Part shown: positions 57,111 through 64,000 of the stretch, piece by piece | Layout: each line of letters opens with the position of its first letter | Position numbering within the stretch: the first letter of the stretch is position 1 | Source: Ostrinia nubilalis | Taxonomy: Eukaryota > Arthropoda > Insecta > Lepidoptera > Crambidae | Reading direction: 5' to 3' | Assembly: GCF_963855985.1 (NCBI RefSeq) | Contig: NC_087093.1 | Coordinates: forward strand, 8,129,501-8,193,500 | DNA length: 64,000 bases | Made by a program: the position numbers and the translations under genes | Notes under the pieces: model-generated | Databases searched by the model: none | Told to the model about the DNA's origin: nothing | Seen by the model: only the letters and a program-made list of their open reading frames with translations

Positions 57111-60019
57111 TGCAAGAAATGCAATATCGTGATATTATACCAATAGGGTTTTTAATATAAATAATATGCACTTATTTTTAAATTAATAATATTGAGTTTA
57201 CTTCAGGCAAACGACGATCTTATCTTGTTTGAATAACTGATTCCTGGAATTCGATGAGAGTAAATTAAATTAGACGCAAATGGTTTAGTAATTTTAAATT
57301 AATGGAATTTATGTTATCTTGGTATATGTAAATATTCTTGCTAATGGTTTTAGTGAAGCTTGCGGACGATAATTCGCGGTGGTGGCGTCCGAAATGTTCG
57401 ATCGTCACCCGTTTTAACTTATTAACGTTTCGAATTTTATCAATAAATTTATTGGTGGGCAAGACGTGCCGATTGGTAGAAAAGTTTAAATGTTTAAATC
57501 AACGGATATTTTACCTGTTACCCGAGCTAAGTGCGCCTCCGTGATAAGGAGTTGGGTGGCGCGTCCCCGAACACCGAGTAAGTTCGGAAAAAAATCACTT
57601 ACGACGCTTTCCTGAGTCGGATAAAGAAGCAATTTGGCTGTATCTCCAAAACGCATTAAAGCGGTTTCCGCTCCTCTGTTTAGGCTTGATTAACAAGTTG
57701 AGTCGTAAAATAGTTGGGTGACAGCTTTGACTATGACTATTTGCCTATGAACTTTTTAAAATACCGCAAATTACGTACGGTTTATTATTCTATAAATTAT
57801 AATAGGTACCTAACTGTTGTCATATCAGTATATTTAAAGTTTAAATATACTGATATGACTATTAAAATTTTAAACGTATAGTAATTAGAAAATGTACATG
57901 ATAATATTTAGAGAGTCGCTATTAAGTGTCCGTTTTGTTTTCTGAAGCAAGTGAATTAATTTCATGAACATTATTTCAATAAATTAAGCTGCTGTTTTAA
58001 TTAATCGATAGGTTTACATTTTTATGAATTTTAAGAAGAGTAGTTTGACCACATTGCGAATAACGGGGTCCATGCTGCAGTGACATGCCATTGTTTCCCA
58101 TACACAGCTGTCATTTGTCCGGTTAGCACGTTGAGTGTGACATGTTGCAACTAAATTATTCCAGGTTAATGCACCGCAGATATTATTCAAAGCTTTATAC
58201 GTAAGCTCGTATCTGTCTTTCAGTGCCTAAGTTGGAAGTTATTAGGCCACCGAATGCCGGCCCGTTAACGTGGGTACTAGGTAATTGCATAAAGCTATGT
58301 CACATGGCAATTAGCACATAGAAATGCACAGATAGGCTTGACTGACATGCTGCCGAAACACGTCGTGACTCGAACCTAGGTGTGCTCGGGGTTTCAAGTA
58401 AAATCCTATGCTAAACTACCGGAGTTGCGCAAACCGCCGTCGTGCGATGTTTTCCTCCAATAATAGATAAATACCGTCAATAAATTATAGTATTTACTTT
58501 GATAATGTTATTATCGAAATTACTGTTGAGTATCGTTTCTAGTTAAAATCACAATAAGCGATGGTTGATTTTATTTATGCTCTAATGGAATAGTGGAGAA
58601 CTCGTAAAATATTACTCTACGAAAATACTGTAGTACCTACAATAAATACTACGGATAATAAGATAGACTCTTTAATTAAGTTTTGTAACCTAAAGGTAAA
58701 TAATCATTTTTACATAAAAACAAAACACAATCTTGAGATGTCAACTATTGGTTGACAATCTTTGAAATAAAGATTTTACAAAAATATGTCTTTTCTGGAA
58801 TAAAAACCAGTCTTGTTGATCTGTATAGTAGACTTTTCCACATACTACGAGTAATATCTGAAAAACATACATTTTAAACGAAAAAGCAACTATTATTAAG
58901 GTTGATTTACCTATTCAAATGTTTTTGAGCAAATGTATTTTTCTTGCAGTGCAGCAGTGTCTTGTGTTCATGAGAAAAACATTCTTCATAGTGAGAAAAC
59001 AATGTGAACCTAGAAAGGTTTATTTTTCCTTATATGGAACGGAATGCAGAAAGCCTATTTAGTCTCGAAAGTCTCAATTTATTTCCAATATTAAAATGGA
59101 AATGCTTCTTGTCATGCAGAAAGTAATATTTAATACAATTTCTTGTTACTTGAAGTGTCACATAATTATTAAATTACCTTAATTACCTACGTACTTTAAT
59201 CCTTTTTATCCTTCGCATGATATTGTGCGAGTACAAAAAGCTTTACTTTATTAGTAAACATCTTTAATTAATTCTGTTATTTTTATTTAAAATCGGACAA
59301 AAAGTTTGTTAGTTAATTAAAAACATGAACTTTGTTATCGCAAAGGTGAGAATAAACCTTGCGTGACTTGAAAAAAATTGATTAAGATATTCCCAATTAT
59401 GATCTTGTTAATTAATTGATTGTTTTCTGCAAGTTAAAACTTTAAGGCTGGTGTGTAATACGCGTTACGATAATTTTAATCAGTATTAAACTAAGTAACT
59501 ACCCCCTAAGATTCATTTGCCTCTTATGTAATAAAATTCAACACTTTATATTTCTATGCATATTTTAACACACAAGTATTTATTGCTGCCATATAGTTTA
59601 GATGTTATTCGTTTATAGATACAGGCTGTGATCATGAAGTTTAATATATTGCATGGCGTGGGACCAATGATTAGAAAATCTTGCGTTTGTTTGATGAAGC
59701 GTGTTAATTCGTTTGTAGAGCCATTGTGAGAGATATTATTAGTACGATAAACCTACCATTGGAGTATTGATGCTTTAATACTGGGTAATAGCACGAGCTA
59801 CTCGAAACAATTGATTTTCTATTGTGCCTGCTTACACGCTTGTCGATCGCGTAGAATTAAATGAAGACCTAAATAAGAACTGCTTTCAACAAAACAAACG
59901 CCTACTGTGAGCGAATAGCGGTTTTGCAATATGTTCCTGACATTAAACATCACTTTATTGCATTAGAATCATCACTTGTCAATTATTTGCGCTGATAGAG
60001 GAAAGATTTCTTGATTCTT
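57111..60019. other. Intronic sequence, mostly featureless
   Basis: AT-rich, apart from a GC-balanced patch at 57350-57660 and the short palindrome at 57819-57859. No coding exon or bounded transposon recognised. Confidence 0.35.
57819..57859. repeat. Perfect 20-bp palindrome arms around one base
   Basis: GTCATATCAGTATATTTAAA at 57819-57838, single G, then its exact complement at 57840-57859. Confidence 0.9.
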
Positions 60020-60175
60020 TTTATTGAACAGGCCCCGAAACTACTGGGCCGACCTGTAAAATTCTTTCACCATTATTTATCCCTGATGAACATAGAATTT
60101 AGAATATGGATGGAATAAAGAGATTCTATGACAGACAGAAATTAACACGGGTGAAGTTGCGGGCAGAAGCTCTTG
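60020..60175 (+). mobile_element. Degenerate Helitron-like MINE remnant
   Basis: CCCGAAACTACTGGGCCGAC, then GACAGACAGAAATTAACACG and GGTGAAGTTGCGGGCAGAAG, are the diverged interior and 3' end of the unit seen intact at 43210-43717. The terminal CTAG is lost. Confidence 0.55.
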
Positions 60176-62047
60176 TGTTAAAAGCAATGACGAAATCTTA
60201 TCTTTTTAAAGAGTGTCTTATTAAATCTTAAACGTAAAGCAGTATTAACTGTACATATTGTTGCTTGTTTTCACAATAATAAATAAATTTCCATAAATAA
60301 ATCCATAGATCAGGGCCATAATTTATCGGACTTTACGCATGATAAAGTTAAAACTGTGCATCCCACTCTACTAATGCTTCACTAAATTATTATCTGAGGC
60401 TTTTAAACATTAAAAAATTGTTTGGGATATGGTAAAAGTATCGGATACCTCAGTCGGCTTATTAATTTGTCAATTCGAATGACCCATGCTTGTAGAGAAT
60501 GAATTCGAAATGAGTTGAAACCAAATACGTCTTGTTTGGATGACGAAATGTACCTAAACCTCCTACTTATTTTTCGGTTATGATGATTCGAAATGTTGAG
60601 TAATATACATATTTATAAATTATACATAATAAATGTTGGGTTCACAAGTTTTTCAAGTTTCTAGTGCGACAGGTTAAGTTCAGAGTCATATGACTCGCTT
60701 ATCAAGTTATTTAATCGACTTGTCCTATGAGATATTCATATCAGAGGATTTAATATTAAAATTTTAATATATTATATGAAGATAGAGAAATACCTAAGTG
60801 CTTTTTATGAGATATTATTGTTTAAGTTTTGTTCCGATTAAGAAAGACCCATATTTGGAATGTAGAGAGTACTGCTTATACCCATTAATTACTAAATGGA
60901 CCCGTATCTGAATGTTTGAACCCTGTTAATAAATTACATATGTACCTATTTATTTATTTACTAACATAAAATAAAATAATGTAGGTATATGCCTAGACCT
61001 TAAAACCCAAGAATTTTATAAGGGCAGAAATAGAAATTATCGTGCGCCTTTATAAATGCAAATTCAGATGATTGATACTTAGTGTAGCGCTTACATCGCT
61101 ATTACCTATGTACGTTACATTAGCTCATGTGGAGCTCTACAAATCCAAAAAGTTCTCCAAGTTGGTTAGGATTTGCACTGAGGCCTTTGCAATATCAGCC
61201 CGTAATCATAATATAGATTGTTTCTTGACAGTCCCTCGAGTTGGCCAGCTTTCTTATCGCTGTTGACTATAACGACCACTCGGCCGTGATCCGCCCCGCC
61301 CCGCGCCGCATTCCTCCGCGGGGATCTCAACGGGGACACGGCTCAAGCTGTCACAGGCCTCGCTTAATTGGACACTTTATGTGTGTGCATTCATGTGACG
61401 TGGAACCGGTTCCCTAGTGGTTATGTTGCTTTCTACGTCATACATCGGCGTTTCTGTAGGGGATAGTTATGCGAGCTGCGCTGGCGCGTTTGTGCCGACC
61501 TGAAGTTTATTATGATTTGTGTATCATTGGCGGAGGCGTGATGGGAGTTAGCCGAGCGCGCTTGTTGTCGGTCTAGGGTTCCGCGCCCGACCGGTGCTCC
61601 AAATTATGCTCTATTGTTGTAGTGACCCTCTGTACGTCAGGTTTAATTTTAAACCAAATTACCATAACTTATGCATGGTCAATTCATTTTTTATGTTTGT
61701 CAGTTATTTTCAGCCTGAAGAGCTCTAAGTAGAAGAGCGATAGGTATTAATTTAAGTAGCAAATTAATATTAACATCATGGGAAGTACGCGGTATCAAGT
61801 TTTAAAAATAGATGAAAATAGCTACCTATCATGAACGAGAATTTATAAGCGAATAATTTTTTGTCCACATTCATCTTATTTTTAGACACGAATCTTAGGT
61901 TACTTACTTAACTATATCTTGTATACGGTACAAAAACAAGCAACAAAAGACGAAATGAATTCTTCACCGGTCAAAACTTGTACAGCTGTTACGGTTATTT
62001 GACTTGAACTTGTATTTGGGTATTTCTCATCGCTACGGTTCTCATCG
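60176..62047. other. Intronic sequence with a GC-rich patch
   Basis: AT-rich overall. 61264-61620 is GC-rich and apparently single-copy (GATCCGCCCCGCCCCGCGCC, TGACGTGGAACCGGTTCC), a further candidate regulatory block. No exon recognised. Confidence 0.35.
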
Positions 62048-62205
62048 TCACCTTCGTGGCAAATTTTATTTCTAACTTATTTCAACTTTTTGTAAACAAA
62101 AATTGTAGCGCTTGATGTAAAGATTGTATTCTCAGTAAATCAGTCAAATAGTGAGTCTCGTTTGGAAGCTTTAACGTTTTGAATTTTTTGATGCCACGAA
62201 AGTGA
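62048..62205. repeat. Possible MITE with TCACCTTCGTGGCA ends
   Basis: TCACCTTCGTGGCA at 62048-62061 and its near complement TGCCACGAAAGTGA at 62192-62205. No clear target duplication. The same word recurs at 62820-62885. Confidence 0.45.
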
Positions 62206-62530
62206 TTCTGTACTTCACAGCAATAATTTTTTCAAACTTTACTACTGTAAATGACTCTTAAGTGTTTATAAAACACATATTTAGTCTTATTTTCATAGAT
62301 AAATAGCAATAACATACTATAAATAGGTAACCTACTTAAAAACAAGACAAAATTTTACCGATAACGTCACCTACAAAGTTACAAGATTCTACGCAATTGG
62401 TTTTAAGGGTGACACTGGTGGCATTCTGAAATGCTGAAGAAGCAAAAAAAGGATTATCAGTACCTCAATAAAAAGAACTCTAACTGATTATCAGTCCCTC
62501 AACAAAAATATATGTTTTTATTGAGGCCAG

Positions 62531-62705
62531 AGGGCCTCGTATTTTTGTTGTACAACTTTTAACTCAAACTTCAGATTAAATTAATCTTACAAACAGATAC
62601 ACAGTCACATATACAGACATACATACAGTCATACAGACATACATACAGTCATACAGACATACATCCAGTCATACAGAGAGACAGACAACAAAAATACGAG
62701 GCCCT
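62531..62705. mobile_element. 175-bp element with perfect 21-bp inverted ends and ACATACAGTC tandem repeats
   Basis: The ends AGGGCCTCGTATTTTTGTTG(T) at 62531-62551 and the exact complement at 62685-62705. The interior holds about four CATACAGACATACATACAGT-type tandem units (62605-62675). TTTTTATTGA occurs just outside both ends (about 62515-62524 and 62709-62718), possibly a displaced duplication. Confidence 0.6.
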
Positions 62706-62819
62706 TATTTTTTATTGATGTACTGAACTCTACTTACCACGTATAATTTATTAGTTATTAAAATATTGTAAAAACATAAACACCAGTCACTATATTTTAA
62801 AATAAACCAAAGCAAGAAA

Positions 62820-62885
62820 TCACTTTCGTGGCCTAAAATCACCTTCGTGTATAAAACACCACGAAGGTGATGCCACGAAGGTGAC
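62820..62885. repeat. Nested inverted TCACCTTCGTGG words
   Basis: Four copies in 66 bp: two forward (62820, 62839) and two reverse (62859, 62874), forming nested stems with TATAAAACAC at the centre. Related to the ends of 62048-62205. Confidence 0.6.
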
Positions 62886-64000
62886 GAAAATTTTAGTTTT
62901 TTATGAATTATCCTTAAATTTGAATTTAACGGTTCAAGTCGAATACTACACAAATAAGTCTAACATGTTAAGTTTTCAATGGCCTAAGTTTCAATTAAAT
63001 TGGTTAAATTTTAGAGGTAGAAAATATTGTTCAACCAAGCGACGGTATGTCTATGGATAATCACAAAAAGTTACGTATTTTTTTCGCGGAGCGACGATCG
63101 ACCTATCTCACCTCCCCAATGGCCGGAGCACGACTGACGTTAACCGAATAGAACGCTGTGATTGGTTGGTGGTGTTCGGTTTAACGGCAATCTTGTATTA
63201 TTACTCAAAATTTTAGGTACCTAAAATCGTGTGACCAACGTATTTCGCTTTCTCAATTCGAAATAATTGTAAGAAGATATTTTTTTGACTATTGTGTGGA
63301 AAGTTTATTTAATTACGATGATTTTAGTATATGATACACACAAATTGAATGAAAATTGTGAATGCAGTAACCAAATGTTTCATTGCAACCGAAGGTGTGA
63401 CACGATGAGAACGCGAAAAATGACCCCGTTTTTTATCGTTTCATGTGATGTTTTCGTATTAGTTTTGCTTCTATTACGATAAAATTTATTTTGTATGTAG
63501 CTAAATAGATATTTTATCATCTGATTTCAAAGTTATTGTTCTAACTTATACCGTTTATGAACTATTAGTGTGTGACCATCACATTTGAGTGTAAATGAGA
63601 AGTACCCATTTTTTCTTTTATATACTAGTAAATCTATTTTCGTCCCGCATAAAACAGGTAGCTCAGCGTAATCGAGAGGATAATGTATTATTTGTAAATT
63701 AAATTAAACTTTAATCTCTTCGCTTATATTATCATCTTGTTATTGAAGGCAAGACAATAATAGAGTGTGGTCATCGGAAGGTAATGTCTAACTGCGGGAT
63801 AAAAACACGTTTTGAATTGCAAGTTACGGCTACAGTGGAATTTATAACGCAATAATCTGAAACACACATTACAGAAGATTCAAACATTATTGAGGCGAAT
63901 TCACAAAAATTCGGACCAATCAATATTTAAAATAAGAATGGCAAAGTAATCGAGAAGGCCGCGGAGGCTCATCGGAACCACTCCCAAACGCCAATAGCTT
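62886..64000. other. Intronic sequence to right edge
   Basis: AT-rich. A short GC-richer stretch is at 63085-63180. The plus-strand open frame 63285-63482 has no recognised domain or splice context. Nothing else definable. Confidence 0.35.

Larger units (their letters stand above)
51004..64000 (+). other. First intron of dachsous (at least 13 kb, continues off window)
   Basis: Begins with the GTATGT donor. No cadherin-like exon was found in either reading direction up to the right edge. It contains the nested transposons listed separately plus some GC-balanced, non-repetitive stretches that could be regulatory. Confidence 0.75.

Noticed and set aside
62580..62690. CRISPR-like regular repeats
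   Set aside because: Short ACATACAGTC tandem repeats without unique spacers, in an animal intron.

Overview
The window is animal nuclear DNA, almost certainly from a moth or butterfly (Lepidoptera). The evidence is AT-rich non-coding sequence with frequent GTAGGTAC-type words, intron-containing genes with GT/AG junctions, insect-type proteins, and repeat families typical of Lepidoptera: RTE-type LINE tails ending in a conserved TRWTDD-type peptide, Helitron-like (TCTG)n units ending in CTAG, and many MITEs. I see no CRISPR array, operon, rRNA or credible tRNA.

Layout. (1) 568-2743, minus: seven 5'-proximal coding exons of an SVOP-type major facilitator transporter, whose 3' part lies off the left edge. 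(2) 4019-8712: a 745-bp-class DNA transposon interrupted by a 3.95-kb PIF/Harbinger element in which both genes (DDE transposase and Myb/SANT-like protein) read intact after splicing. (3) 8858-9388: a short element with 7-bp target duplications and a THAP-zinc-finger-like remnant; two more copies lie at 38234-39408. (4) 10149-14026 and 31249-35653: two copies of a roughly 4-kb repeat in inverted orientation. (5) Between them: an LTR-flanked non-autonomous element (15070-16531), a hAT MITE, a 1.1-kb fold-back element, a complete three-exon secreted prohormone-like gene (20447-22014, minus) with a TATA box, and a TTAA-flanked MITE. (6) 35885-36740: remains of a dispersed arthropod protein family. 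(7) 45853-51003: the giant first coding exon of the atypical cadherin Dachsous (1,717 codons), followed by at least 13 kb of intron to the right edge. That intron holds more nested transposons, including a hAT element carrying a truncated LINE that itself carries a palindromic rearrangement.

The three host genes are not functionally linked as far as I can see: a synaptic-vesicle-like transporter, a secreted propeptide, and a planar polarity/growth cadherin. What stands out is transposon archaeology. Two insertions (Harbinger and the TTAA MITE) have an empty-site copy of their target in this same window. Several others have exact target-site duplications (7, 8, 10 and 11 bp). Exon boundaries were read by eye from splice signals and reading-frame continuity. 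No alignment or database search was run, and family names rest on recognition of motifs.
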